A stretch of DNA of 64,000 bases, from NCBI GenBank assembly GCA_034521835.1, contig JAXHMA010000006.1:124001-188000 (forward strand). The letters are read 5' to 3'. The notes under the pieces were generated by a model, which saw only the letters and a program-made list of their open reading frames with translations, searched no databases and had not been told where the DNA came from. The DNA is from JAMQKA01 sp034521835 (GTDB lineage Bacteria; Bacteroidota; Rhodothermia; Balneolales; Balneolaceae). A program made the translations under genes and the position numbers. Of the stretch, positions 50,231 through 59,761 are shown piece after piece (position 1 is the first letter of the stretch; each line of letters starts with the position of its first letter).

Positions 50231-51621
50231 GGTACTGTGTCTAAAGTCAAATTCATAATGGTATCGAAACCTAAATAAGTTAGGCGGCTTGGGTAATTTG
50301 CTGGTAGTGGAACTCCTCATCATAGGACTGCCCGGACTTCCACAGGCTGTAGATCAACAACAGGAGTTTGCGCATGACGGCTGTCAGGGCGATCTTCTTA
50401 TGGTCGGGGTGTTTGTCGACCAGTCGCTGGTAGAAAGCCTGCAGAGCACGGTTATGCTGGCTGGCGCAAACAGCCGGCATATACAGGGCCCGCCGAAGGT
50501 GGACATTGCCCTGTTTGGAGATATGGGCCTCCCCTGGCGGGTGCCTGACTGGTACCAAGCTACATCCAGTCCGGCGTAGGAGGCCAGCTGGTTGCGATTC
50601 CGAATCAGGGCAAACCCATTGGTTTCGGCAACGACCTTCAGCACGCTCTGCGGGCCCAACCCGGTAATCTGTCCAATACGCCGGATCGCCTCGGACAGGG
50701 CCTGATCGGACTCCCACAGGTCCTCCAACTGTCGGTCGATCTGGGTGATATACGCGTTGATCTGCTCGATATGCTCGGCCAACCGCCGCAGGCTACTGGC
50801 TGGATGGTCCAGGACTGGCGGGCGGCATGTCGCCGGTTTTTTAATTGGGTACGCTGATTTTTCAGCTGCTGGCGTTCCCGCAGCAGCAGTTTTATATCAC
50901 GCAGCCGCTGGCCGGAGGGCTGCCAGCGGCGGGGACGCCGCTCCAGTCCGTAGCGGGCCAGCAGCCGGGCATCAATCTGGTCGGTTTTTGATTTAACCGG
51001 CAGGCTCTGGGCCCAGTGGTAGGCCCGACTGGCAACCAGCACGCACACCTGCCGGCCCGCCTGATGCAGCCAGTAGGCCAGCTGCTCGTAATACACGCCG
51101 GTCGCTTCCATAACAAACCAACACTGCTGCAGATCTGCCCCCTTCGAGCGGACCCACTTGGTTAGCTGCCGGTACCCGTCTTCGCTGTTGGGAAATCTGC
51201 GGGATTGGCTATAGGATAGTTCCCGGTCGGACTTGGACAGGCCCAGCCGGGCCTGCAGGGTTTCGGCTGACACGTCAATACCAACTGCTTGGCTGTGAAT
51301 ATCTTGGGATTGGATTGGTTCCATGGTATACTTGCTTATCTGGTTATCCTGAACAAGTGATGAGGATGGGCATTGGACTTGACTCACCAACAATACGAGC
51401 TCAATCGGCAAGATTGGCTCTTTGTACTGGTTGTGTCTAAATGCCCGAGGAGAGGGAGCTGAAAACTTTTTTACAGCCTCTTCCAACCGGAAGGGCTTCT
51501 CACCGGATCGCTCTCCATTCGAATCCTCAGACGCCCCACTCCACGAATTCGTGGGAGTGGGGATTTAATAAAACAACCTAAATTATTTAGCCTTCCTCAA
51601 CAGGTGGTAAACATATGAGCC
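50231..51621 (-). mobile_element. IS110-family insertion sequence, copy 1
   Basis: Shares one continuous block with copy 2 (60409-61803), starting GGTACTGTGTCTAAAG and ending GGTAAACATATGAGCC. It lacks terminal inverted repeats, as usual for IS110. It sits between the R4b hairpin (left) and R2 (ACCGGGGTATCG, right), the same junction used by the group II intron. About 300 bases of non-coding DNA lie between the transposase start (51324) and the right end, the position where IS110 elements encode their bridge RNA. A 14-bp hairpin (CCCCACTC, loop region GAATTC, GAGTGGGG) lies at 51534-51563. Confidence 0.85.
50280..51324 (-). CDS. IS110-family transposase (frameshifted)
   Basis: DEDD-type recombinase. 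From the ATG at 51324, MEPIQSQDIHSQAVGIDVSA gives the first Asp. FVMEATGVYYEQLAYWLHQA holds the Glu, and SLPVKSKTDQIDARLLARYG the Asp pair. After the helical linker and a shift near 50800, the Transposase_20 domain reads IGQITGLGPQSVLKVVAETN and LASYAGLDVA; HLRRALYMPAVCASQHN and TAVMRKLLLLIYSLWKSGQS close the protein. Shifts lie near 50830 and 50560. About 347 residues. It may be functional if the shifts are sequencing errors. Confidence 0.92.
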
Positions 51622-52477
51622 ACCGGGGTATCGAAGATATTGTTCTGTCGCAGGCTGGTCTCCAGCTCCCTGCTTTGGAACATGTATCGTCCGTTCCAAA
51701 ACTTTCCCTCGATTCCCCGGACCCCGTTGGAGGCCTCCCTTCAATTCATACCCCTTCACAGCAGTAGATGAAAAACCGAAGAATATTTATCTAACCGGAC
51801 TTCACCGGCCTTGGAATGCTGAGAGGAGAGCAGGAGGCGGAAAGGAGTTTGGTATACCGGCGGGGAGCCCTGAGGAAGCTGGCCAGCGGGAAGGACCATT
51901 AGCAAACTCCGGCCGGAGGCTCGAAGCCGGGGTCAGCATTCCTCAGCCTTGATCTTTTCGTGCCTTATGGATCAAGCCAAAAGGTACACCCAAGAAAGTT
52001 TAATTACCACCAAAAGAAAGATTCGAGTATGTACCCATTCCTTGGTATTCATTTTTTCTACGACGGAAAACGAATAAAAAAAATGAGTCGCCAAAGACTC
52101 CCAGATGTTGGGCTATCCTGCCTGTTCTGACTACCTTGCTTTGGATCGCCCACCGGGTCTTCGATAATGGGCTGCAGGGATTCTCTGTACACAGAATAGA
52201 AATAGTCTTTTGTAGCAATACACGAAAGACCGGAATAAGTTCAATACTTCTTAGGCTATCGATCATAGGCCTTATTACTACAATATTATTACAACAATAT
52301 GTGCATGCCGCTGGTCTGGGCCGTTTACCATCTTGATTCATAAAACAAAAAGTAGAAAACCGCTCTTCGTATCCTTATAATCCAACGGAACAGAATCCTC
52401 TGAACCGTGGTATAGTAAACCCGATAAAACGTCATACCACATTAACTAGAACCGGTATTTGACACACAACTCTCACA
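51622..52477. repeat. Non-coding block with repeat modules R2, R1, R4 and R5
   Basis: R2 spans 51623-51720 (right end TTCCCCGG). A short A-rich module with GAAAAACCGAAGAAT lies near 51768-51790. R1 spans 51813-51942 with ends GGAATGCTGA and TCAGCATTCC. R4a (CCTTATGG/CCAAAAGG region) is near 51945-51995, R4b near 52048-52078, and R5 spans 52095-52184. The order matches that at 60.3-62.2 kb. From 52190 to 52477 nothing recognisable is seen apart from the SLBB gene leader. Confidence 0.7.
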
Positions 52478-53029
52478 ATGAATCTAAAGACCCTACTGAC
52501 CACCCTCGCTGGATTAGTTCTACTCCTCGCTTTTGCTCAAACCGACTCCATTGCCCAGGTTAACCAGGGACAGCAATTGTACCAATCGCAACAGTTTCGC
52601 CTCGGCGACCGCATTATACGCGTGGCCGAACCGGGGCAGATCTCCGATACCCTGAACGTGTGGGGCGATATCAACAGCCCGGGCCGCTACCTGGTGCCGC
52701 GCGGCACGTCGCTTCCCCAGCTGATCTCCTACGCCTTCGGTCCGCAGACGATCCGCAGCAACGAGGGCGGAGCTGGACTGGTCCAGGATGAGGGTGGAGG
52801 TCAATGTATCCAATTATGATGATACGCAGGGGATGGAGGAGGTTACCGCTTCCGGTACCGTATGGACGAACCCCTGCCGGAGGGCATGCGCGATTTTGAC
52901 CTGGAGAACGACCAGGTGGTGGCGATACAGGTGAAACGCCGGCCCGCCTTCATCGACTACGTGCGGGTAATCGCTCCTGTTATTTCGGGTGTGGCGACGA
53001 CGATCCTTATCATTGAGAGGCTGCGGTGA
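52478..53029 (+). CDS. Small secreted SLBB-domain protein (frameshift near 52795)
   Basis: A signal peptide (LLTTLAGLVLLLAFAQTDSI AQ) is followed by FRLGDRIIRVAEPGQ. One SLBB (beta-grasp) domain reads DTLNVWGDINSPGRYLVPRG then TSLPQLISYAFGPQTIRSNE, as in Wza-type export proteins. After the shift the protein continues VEVNVSNYDDTQGMEEV and ends with a predicted helix VIAPVISGVATTILIIERLR. About 183 residues, without the N-terminal export domain of full Wza. It may be an accessory export or periplasmic protein; the short form is unusual. Confidence 0.72.
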
Positions 53030-53105
53030 GAAGGGATTTTGGGTTGAGGTGTTGAAAGGTTGAATTGTTGAGGAGTTGAAGTGTTGAACTGTTCTGAGGT
53101 TTATT

Positions 53106-53465
53106 ATGGGTACGTTTGGTTTTGAGAAGTTGGATGTGTGGAATAAGGCGAAAGATTTCACGGTATCGATTTACAGGATAACAGATAATTTTCCCAATGC
53201 TGAGAAGTTTGGTTTGGTCAGTCAGCTCAGGAGAGCCTCTGTATCTGTTGGATCAAATATTGGTGAAGGCTCTTCCAGGATTTCAGGTAAAGATCAGGGA
53301 CGTTCTTATGTGATGGCATACAGCTCGGCTGTAGAAGTGTTGAATCAATTAATCATAATCAGAGACCTCGGATTTTTAGACTCAGAAGCTTACAAAGAAT
53401 TGAGAGATGAAATTGAAAATATTACAGCGATGATCAATAGTTTACATCAATTGACAAGGTGTTGA
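53106..53465 (+). CDS. Four-helix-bundle protein (S23/IVP family)
   Basis: 119 residues, intact. FGFEKLDVWNKAKDFTVSIY, FGLVSQLRRASVSVGSNIGE, GSSRISGKDQGRSYVMAYSS and AVEVLNQLIIIRDLGFLDSE are family blocks, with the conserved LRRASVSVxxNIxEG. It is more distant from the 19.8 kb copy than that is from the left-edge copy. Both sides carry dense GTTGAA words (GGTGTTGAAAGGTTGAATTG before, CTCTTCAACCCCTCAACTAA after). It lies between the SLBB gene and galE. Function unknown. Confidence 0.88.
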   Translation: MGTFGFEKLDVWNKAKDFTVSIYRITDNFPNAEKFGLVSQLRRASVSVGSNIGEGSSRISGKDQGRSYVMAYSSAVEVLNQLIIIRDLGFLDSEAYKELRDEIENITAMINSLHQLTRC

Positions 53466-53611
53466 AGATTGTTGGTTGAATAGTTTTGGAGTTGAGTTAA
53501 GCGCCTTTCAACTCTTCAACCCCTCAACTAATCAACAACCACTAAAAGCTATTACTGAAAACCAAGCATTAGGTATCTAAGCAGACAAAAATCCAACAAA
53601 AACAGAACACA

Positions 53612-54643
53612 TTGAGTAATCACAGAAAACAAACAGTGCTCGTTACAGGAGCAGCAGGATACATTGGTAGTCATACTTCGCTTGAATTATTAAACCAGGG
53701 ATATAGTGTAGTTGCTATTGACAATCTTGCCAATGGAAAGGTTGAAGCACTTAGGCGTGTAGAGAAAATTACTGGTAAAGAAGTTCCTTTTTTTAATGCC
53801 GATCTCCGGGATGCAGATACTCTGAAGGCAATATTTGAGCAACATCCAATAGATGCCGTAATACATTTTGCAGGCTACAAAGCTGTTGGGGAATCAGTTG
53901 AAAAACCGCTACTTTACTACAGCAATAATGTGTCTGCATCGGTAACGCTGATGGAAGCAATGGAAGAACATCAGGCTGGCAATATAGTTTTCAGTTCCTC
54001 CTGTACGGTATATGGGAAGCCAGATTCGGTACCAGTCCGCGAAACTGATGAGTTGGCACCAACGAATCCATACGGACGGAGCAAGCTAATGGTGGAACGG
54101 ATTCTTGAGGACAGCTTTCAGGCAATTCCTTCGCTGTCTGTTTCGATACTTCGATATTTTAATCCAATCGGTGCTCATCCCTCGGGCCGAATTGGGGAAG
54201 ACCCGACCGGTATTCCCAATAATTTATTGCCTTACGTAGCGCGCGTTGCCGCCGGGCAGTTAGATAAATTGCAAGTTTTTGGTAATGATTATAACACCCA
54301 TGACGGAACAGGTGTTCGCGATTATATCCATGTAGTTGATTTAGCCAAGGCACATATAGCTGCTTTGGAGGAGTTATGGAATAATACTTCACTTCTTGAA
54401 ACTTATAATTTAGGTACTGGACAGGGCTATAGCGTGCTGGATGTAGTTAAAACGTTTGAGGAAGTTTCGGGAAAAGAAGTACCATTTGAGTTTGCAGACA
54501 GGCGGCCGGGGGATGTTGATAAAACGTTCGCCGATCCCTCAAAGGCAAATAAAAAACTTAACTGGTATGCAAAAAAAGATTTAAATGAGATGTGTAAAGA
54601 TATGTGGAACTGGCAGATAAAAAATCCTGACGGCTATAATTAA
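53612..54643 (+). CDS. galE: UDP-glucose 4-epimerase
   Basis: 343 residues, intact, with a TTG start. VLVTGAAGYIGSHTSLELLN is the NAD loop; VIHFAGYKAVGESVEKPLLY, FSSSCTVYGKPDSVPV (catalytic Ser), PTNPYGRSKLMVERIL (YxxxK), YFNPIGAHPSGRIGEDPTGI and GTGVRDYIHVVDLAKAHIAA are GalE hallmarks. It interconverts UDP-Glc/UDP-Gal or the GlcNAc forms for glycan supply. GC content is lower than that of gmd next door, consistent with separate acquisition. Confidence 0.95.
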   Translation: MSNHRKQTVLVTGAAGYIGSHTSLELLNQGYSVVAIDNLANGKVEALRRVEKITGKEVPFFNADLRDADTLKAIFEQHPIDAVIHFAGYKAVGESVEKPLLYYSNNVSASVTLMEAMEEHQAGNIVFSSSCTVYGKPDSVPVRETDELAPTNPYGRSKLMVERILEDSFQAIPSLSVSILRYFNPIGAHPSGRIGEDPTGIPNNLLPYVARVAAGQLDKLQVFGNDYNTHDGTGVRDYIHVVDLAKAHIAALEELWNNTSLLETYNLGTGQGYSVLDVVKTFEEVSGKEVPFEFADRRPGDVDKTFADPSKANKKLNWYAKKDLNEMCKDMWNWQIKNPDGYN

Positions 54644-54830
54644 AGATGTTTTTGAGAAAAGTACTTTTCACCGATTTATATAAATATGAGGCTGTTTGCT
54701 GATTGAGATGTGGAATCGATGAACTGTTGAGAGGTTGAATTATAGAAGTATACAACTGTTGAATCCCAGAACTTCGTGGACGATTCTACAATTCTCCATT
54801 TAAACGATTCTACGATCATACAGTTCTACA

Positions 54831-55022
54831 GCAATTGCAAATATATCCTATACCAGTGCCCTTGAAACGATTAATCACATTGTTGGGGCGTACGATCTGG
54901 AATACATCAGCAAAGAACGTTATACTCAACTTCGAATTAAGCTTGACGAAATTGTTAACAAGCTAAATAGTCTATATCAATACCAGCTTAAGAAAGAACA
55001 GAGCCTGAAGAAAAAGCTGTAA
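54831..55022 (+). pseudogene. Truncated four-helix-bundle protein gene (C-terminal part only)
   Basis: The frame reads AIANISYTSALETINHIVGA, YDLEYISKERYTQLRIKLDE and IVNKLNSLYQYQLKKEQSLK, matching the third and fourth helices of the intact copies (YSSAVEVLNQLIIIRDLGFL, EIENITAMINSLHQ at 53.1 kb). There is no start codon or N-terminal half. Flanks again contain GAACTGTTGAGAGGTTGAAT and GTTGTTGAATTG words. This is a remnant of a further copy. Confidence 0.7.
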
Positions 55023-55153
55023 GGTTGTTGAATTGTAAACTGTAGAACTTTGAATTTGGACGATTTACAATTCTTCAGTTCTGCAACTAATGACACAATA
55101 GCATTCAGCTTCATCCAGGTAACGAATTAATTTATAAAGAAAAACAGTAAACA

Positions 55154-56269
55154 TTGACTTCATCCAGAAACAAAGTCGCCCTCATCACCGGTATTACCGG
55201 GCAAGACGGATCATACCTCGCGGAACTGCTACTCGACAAAGGCTACGAAGTGCACGGCATCAAGCGGCGGGCCAGCCAGTTTAATACGGATAGGGTGGAT
55301 CACCTGTACCACGATCCCCATTTCAAGGGGCTGCCCTTTTACCTGCATTACGGGGACCTGACCGACTCCACCAACCTGATCCGCATCATCCAGGAGACCC
55401 AGCCGGACGAGATCTACAACCTGGCGGCACAGAGCCACGTGCAGGTCTCCTTCGAGGCGCCCGAATATACCGCCGACGTGGACGCGCTGGGCGTGCTGCG
55501 GCTGCTGGAGGCGATCCGTATCCTGGGGCTGGAAAAGAAGACGAAATTCTACCAGGCCTCCACCTCCGAGCTGTACGGCAAGGTTCAGGAGACCCCCCAG
55601 AGCGAAGACACCCCCTTTTACCCGCGCTCACCCTACGCGGCGGCCAAGCTTTACGCCTACTGGATCACCAAGAATTACCGCGAAGCCTATAATATCTATG
55701 CCGTCAACGGCATCCTGTTTAACCACGAGTCGCCCCGGCGGGGAGAGACCTTCGTGACCCGCAAGATTACCCGGGCGGCGGTGCGCATAGCGACCGGGCA
55801 GCAGAAGAAGCTGTTCCTGGGCAACATGGACGCCAAGCGCGACTGGGGACACGCCAAGGATTACGTGCGCGGCATGTGGCTGATGCTGCAGCAGCAGGAA
55901 CCGGAAGACTTCGTGCTGGCCACCGGTGAAACCACCACCGTCCGCGCCTTCTGCGAGATGGCTTTCGGGCACCTGGGCATCGACCTCCGCTGGGAAGGAG
56001 AAGGCCCCAACGAAAAAGGCCTTGTTGAGAATATAGACGCTGATAAGTATGAAGAAACGACGGGCCAGTCTTTACAGTTAGACGAGTCTACAGTTCTGCG
56101 CGACGGCTCCGCCGTCATCGAAGTCGACCCCCAGTATTTCCGCCCCACCGAGGTTGATATACTTCTTGGGGATGCTGATAATGCTAAACAGAAGATTGGA
56201 TGGGAGCCGGAATATTCCATCGAAGAACTGGTCGAGGATATGGTGGTGAGTGATTTTGAGGAGTTGTAG
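55154..56269 (+). CDS. gmd: GDP-mannose 4,6-dehydratase with a short internal insertion
   Basis: 371 residues, intact, TTG start. VALITGITGQDGSYLAELLL, YEVHGIKRRASQFNTDRVDH, YNLAAQSHVQVSFEAPEYTA, FYQASTSELYGKVQETPQSE, SPYAAAKLYAYWITKNYREA and NHESPRRGETFVTRKITRAA are unmistakable. It makes GDP-4-keto-6-deoxymannose, the precursor of fucose or rhamnose. Between ENIDADKYEETTG and VIEVDPQYFRPTEVDILLGD, about 25 residues (290-315, 56020-56105) exceed the usual short turn. The DNA there is AT-richer and contains CAGTTAGACGAGTCTACAG, resembling nearby intergenic repeat words. Confidence 0.95.
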   Translation: MTSSRNKVALITGITGQDGSYLAELLLDKGYEVHGIKRRASQFNTDRVDHLYHDPHFKGLPFYLHYGDLTDSTNLIRIIQETQPDEIYNLAAQSHVQVSFEAPEYTADVDALGVLRLLEAIRILGLEKKTKFYQASTSELYGKVQETPQSEDTPFYPRSPYAAAKLYAYWITKNYREAYNIYAVNGILFNHESPRRGETFVTRKITRAAVRIATGQQKKLFLGNMDAKRDWGHAKDYVRGMWLMLQQQEPEDFVLATGETTTVRAFCEMAFGHLGIDLRWEGEGPNEKGLVENIDADKYEETTGQSLQLDESTVLRDGSAVIEVDPQYFRPTEVDILLGDADNAKQKIGWEPEYSIEELVEDMVVSDFEEL

Positions 56270-57301
56270 AGATATGGACCTGGAAGCGCCGGGTTAACGG
56301 GATCATGATCTCAAACAGGAAACTCTTCGGGTTCGCTCATTTGCTATAAAAACTATTCCCATAAATAGGATAGGAAGGAGGCTAGGGGGGGGATATAGCT
56401 AACCGAACAACGCCCCAGTCATCTTTGACTCGTACTTGGTAACCTTCCTCAATCCTCCTGACCTCCTCCTTTAAGAGGAACTCAGTGATTCAGCGTTAAG
56501 CTTATACTCAATGCTGGGCCCGCAAAGTCCCTCTTGGAGAAGAGGGATTCAGGGAGATTGATAAGCAGGAGCCCCTTATTTGGTCTCCAGACCGTTCTGT
56601 CGAGCTATTTCCTTTTTTCGGTGCTATTCATTTTTTCACCGGATGAAAAACGAATCAAAAAAATCGTCGCCCCAGGAATGGAAAATAAGACCACCAACGT
56701 CCCCTTTGAAGGGGGCAAAGGGGGATGTCCGAATAAAGGCCACTGTTTACTTATTCCACCCTATCCCGGCCTCGGAATGCTGAGCGAAGAGCAGGAGGCC
56801 AAAAAGGAGTTTGCTGTACCGGTGAGAAGTACAGAGGCAAGCAGCAAGCGGGAAGGACCATTAGCAAACTTCCGGCGAAGGCTGCGCAGCCGGGTTCAGC
56901 ATTCCCCAGCCTTGATGGTTGCAGTGCCTTTTGGATCAAGACAAAAGGAACACCTGGTAAAATGATTTAGTCTCCAGTCAGTTCTTTTTAGCTAATTCTC
57001 CTTTCGGTGGTATTTGTTTTTTCGTCTTAGAAAATATAAACAGGGAAAAGCAGAAGAACAGGCCATTATAGAACAGTGAGACCTGCTTCTTCAGAAAGAG
57101 GTGTATCTTTTGATTATTCAAAAAAAGAATACCCCAACAACCATGCCCGATTTAAAAACGCAGACATCGGGAAGGCCCCTCAGTATATCGTCTAACCTTA
57201 ATCCCAAAAGTGTTAAATAGCTGTTATATTAAATAAAAACGACCAGATCGATAATAGTAGATTAAATTAAACTTTAATTACCAAATTTGGGAAGCGTACC
57301 T
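56270..57301. repeat. Non-coding block of repeat modules R3, R4b, R7, R1 and R4a
   Basis: R3 spans about 56445-56591, R4b about 56626-56656, R7 56699-56729, R1 56774-56905 with ends GGAATGCTGA and TCAGCATTCC, and R4a about 56925-56955. A further R4-like tract lies near 57000-57030. From 57035 to 57301 nothing recognisable is seen. Short reading frames here overlap repeats and are not supported. Confidence 0.7.
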
Positions 57302-57481
57302 ATGGAACGCGTCGTGCATATAGCAAAGAACCAGGAGGAAGCCAGGGAATGGGAGATACATCAGTATCTCAATATGACGCATGAAGAGCGTCAGCAGGTC
57401 GCCAAGAGATTAAAAGAAAAAGTGTATGGGGTAAATCCTCCCGACGTGAAATCCTCCGGACGTAAACTTTCCTCTTCATGA
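57302..57481 (+). CDS. Small protein preceding a nucleotidyltransferase, possible antitoxin-like partner
   Basis: 59 residues from the ATG at 57302. Charged and helical: HIAKNQEEAREWEIHQYLNM and THEERQQVAKRLKEKVYG, then a short tail VNPPDVKSSGRKLSSS. No family recognised. Its TGA overlaps the ATG of the nucleotidyltransferase gene (ATGA), implying one transcript and joint function. The arrangement resembles two-gene toxin-antitoxin modules, but this is inference. Confidence 0.65.
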   Translation: MERVVHIAKNQEEAREWEIHQYLNMTHEERQQVAKRLKEKVYGVNPPDVKSSGRKLSSS

Positions 57482-57960
57482 AGGCAGACTATTTTTCAAC
57501 TGATATACAAGAGTTCCTTCAGCTACTTCATCAATATGATGTACAATATATGATCGTTGGGGGAGAAGCGGTCATCTATTATGGCTACCCGAGATTAACG
57601 GGAGATATAGATATCTTTTATAAGAACAGCTCGAAAAATATTCATGCCTTGTATGAGGCGTTAAACGAGTTTTGGGATGGCGACATCCCGGGGATCCAGG
57701 ATGAAAAAGAGCTGGGTACACCTGGTCATGTTATCCAGTTTGGAGTACCCCCGAATCGAATTGATTTGCTCAACAATATTGAGGCTGTGGCTTTTGAGGA
57801 TGCCTGGAAAAGTAAAAAAGTAGAGCCCGTTCAAATCAGTGACACTTCTACCCCGTTGTATATCATAGGACTGCAACACCTGGTTAAGAATAAACAAGCA
57901 ACGGGAAGAGCCAAAGACCGGGACGATCTTGAGTTCCTGGAAAAACTGTTGAGTGATTAG
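57478..57960 (+). CDS. Nucleotidyltransferase-fold protein (MNT/AbiEii-like)
   Basis: 160 residues, intact. YMIVGGEAVIYYGYPRLTGD followed by IDIFY shows the GG...GxDID pattern of minimal nucleotidyltransferases (catalytic DxD at DID). GTPGHVIQFGVPPNRIDLLN and the C-terminal RAKDRDDLEFLEKLL match proteins annotated as nucleotidyltransferase-like or AbiEii-related. It probably modifies RNA or protein with a nucleotide, or acts as one half of a defence/TA pair with the small upstream gene. It is isolated between repeat blocks. Confidence 0.8.
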   Translation: MKADYFSTDIQEFLQLLHQYDVQYMIVGGEAVIYYGYPRLTGDIDIFYKNSSKNIHALYEALNEFWDGDIPGIQDEKELGTPGHVIQFGVPPNRIDLLNNIEAVAFEDAWKSKKVEPVQISDTSTPLYIIGLQHLVKNKQATGRAKDRDDLEFLEKLLSD

Positions 57961-58744
57961 CCATAGCCTCATCGGACAGGAGTGTAATTCTTCTTGATTG
58001 TTGAGTTTATTTTGTTTCAAGCCAAAAGGGACATCTGGTAAAAAGATTTTGTCTCCAGACAGGTATGTCAAGCTATTTGCTTTTTCTTGGTATTCATTTT
58101 TTCTACGATGAAAAAATGAATCAAAACAATCGCCGGCTGAGGTACCCTTTCCCTGAAGGGGTCTCCACGTCGCTAAAAAAATCACAGATTTTTTCTTCAC
58201 GCTCTGCTGCGACACCTTCCCCTAACGGGACGGTCAACGGTACGCCAGGCCGGGAGAGAGAACTAAATTAAGAATAAAGAATGGTAAGCTATTAACCTCA
58301 CGTTCATCATTTTTAATTCTGTAAAGCGCTACCCCGGACCCCAATTGCAGCCATCCTCATTACGTAACTTTTATAGCAGTAGGTGAAAAAAACCGAAGAA
58401 TCTCTATCTGACGAGGCCGGAATTTTATCCCTGGTAATAAGTCCCCAATCACAAATAACTAAACCTCCAAGCATTAAGAAAATCTATGAATTCAGTTGAT
58501 ATACAGACGCCTACTTCTTACTATCTGCTTCCTATTTTTAAGGTACAACGGCTGAAAGACTCAAGCTGAAAGGTGAACCTTCCTGAAGTACCGAAAGGTG
58601 TGGAACAGACGTGGGGAATGTGAATAAGGCAAACAGAGGTGTAGTCTCAATTTAAAGAAGGGGTAGAATGATTTGTGGAGTGTTTTGAAATGGAAACTGA
58701 TAATTCGCTATTGTTAAAGTAAAAAATAGCCATTAGATCCAAGA
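57961..58744. repeat. Non-coding block: R4a/R4b modules, R2 remnant and an intron-like fragment
   Basis: R4a and R4b lie near 58013-58130, including ATTCATTTTTTC...GAAAAAATGAAT (58095-58120). The R2 right end GCTACCCCGGACCCC is at about 58327-58342, and the A-rich module with AAAAACCGAAGAAT near 58385-58402. From about 58540 to 58640, GGTGAACCTTCCTGAAGTAC and GGTGTGGAACAGACG resemble group II intron domain I words, but no matching intron is present; this is low-confidence. No gene is supported. Confidence 0.5.
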
Positions 58745-59761
58745 ATGTCAGTCTTGAGAAAAAAAATGGTTTTTATTCCCGGAGCCTAAAAGAGTGGCAC
58801 TACCACGCTTTATAATGTTCTGAAAAAACCATAGTGATATCATTGAATGCTCTGTGAAAGAACCCCAGTTTTTTGCTTTAGAAGAAGAAACTATAAAAAA
58901 ATATATATCGTGGTATTTCGATCTCTTCAAAGATGATACAAAAAAGAGCGTGTTGATTGATGCGTCAACATTTTATTTATCTAGTGAACGTGCTTGTTTG
59001 AATATTAGGAAGTATATCAAAAATCCTCGTTTTGTGGTCATCATACGTGATCCAGTGAAAAGGGCTTTTTCAGGACATCTACATATGAAGAAGAAGATTC
59101 CAGCTTATGATAAGCGAACCTTTGAAGATATTGTAAAAACAGTAAGAAAACGCTTTGAAGATAATGCCGAAAATCTGCCTGAGGTTGAAAATGCGTTTTT
59201 AAAGGAATCACTTAAAGACGGTTCAGTTCAACCCTATCTTGACAGGCATTATTTGAAAAATCAATATGATGCCCCATTCGATTCGTCGTTTGAAGATCCT
59301 CGCTGGTTGTTCAAATATTTTGCAGAAAGTCAGTATCACAGAAATATAGAGAGGCTTATTTCTATCTTTGGTGAGCATTCGGGTAAAAGTGATTTTATTT
59401 GAAAGATTAATTGATGATTCCCAAGAGGTACTGAACACAATTCTCGATTTTCTGGATTTACGGCAGGAAAAATTTAGAATTGCCACATAGTAATATTACA
59501 AAAATACCAAGTAAGAGGGGAAGGTTTATGCTGGGGGTTATAAATTCAAATAGTTTTATCAATAAAATTTGGACTGACCTGGAATCCTCTGAAAAGTTTA
59601 GTTTTCTTACTGATAAGCTTAGTGAAACATTTTGGAAAGAAAAACCCACCTTATCTTTTGAAACCTATCATGAAGCTCGATCTCTGCTTCAACATGAATA
59701 TAGTTATTGGCGACTAAAAGATAGTGAAATCGATAAATATTGGAGATATCAAAGTATCTGA
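58745..59761 (+). CDS. Sulfotransferase, damaged (in-frame stop plus frameshifts)
   Basis: AT-rich gene reading MSVLRKKMVFIPGA, stop, KSGTTTLYNVLKK, then after a shift HSDIIECSVKEPQFFALEEE. The 5'-phosphosulfate loop would be GAxKSGTTTL with TAA in place of a codon such as CAA. RFVVIIRDPVKRAFSGHLHM is the 3'-phosphate region. Later shifts lie near 59400 and 59470 before the end SEIDKYWRYQSI. About 338 codons. Since one lesion is a stop inside the cofactor loop, true inactivation is possible, though an indel pair could also explain it. It stands alone between repeats. Confidence 0.75.
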
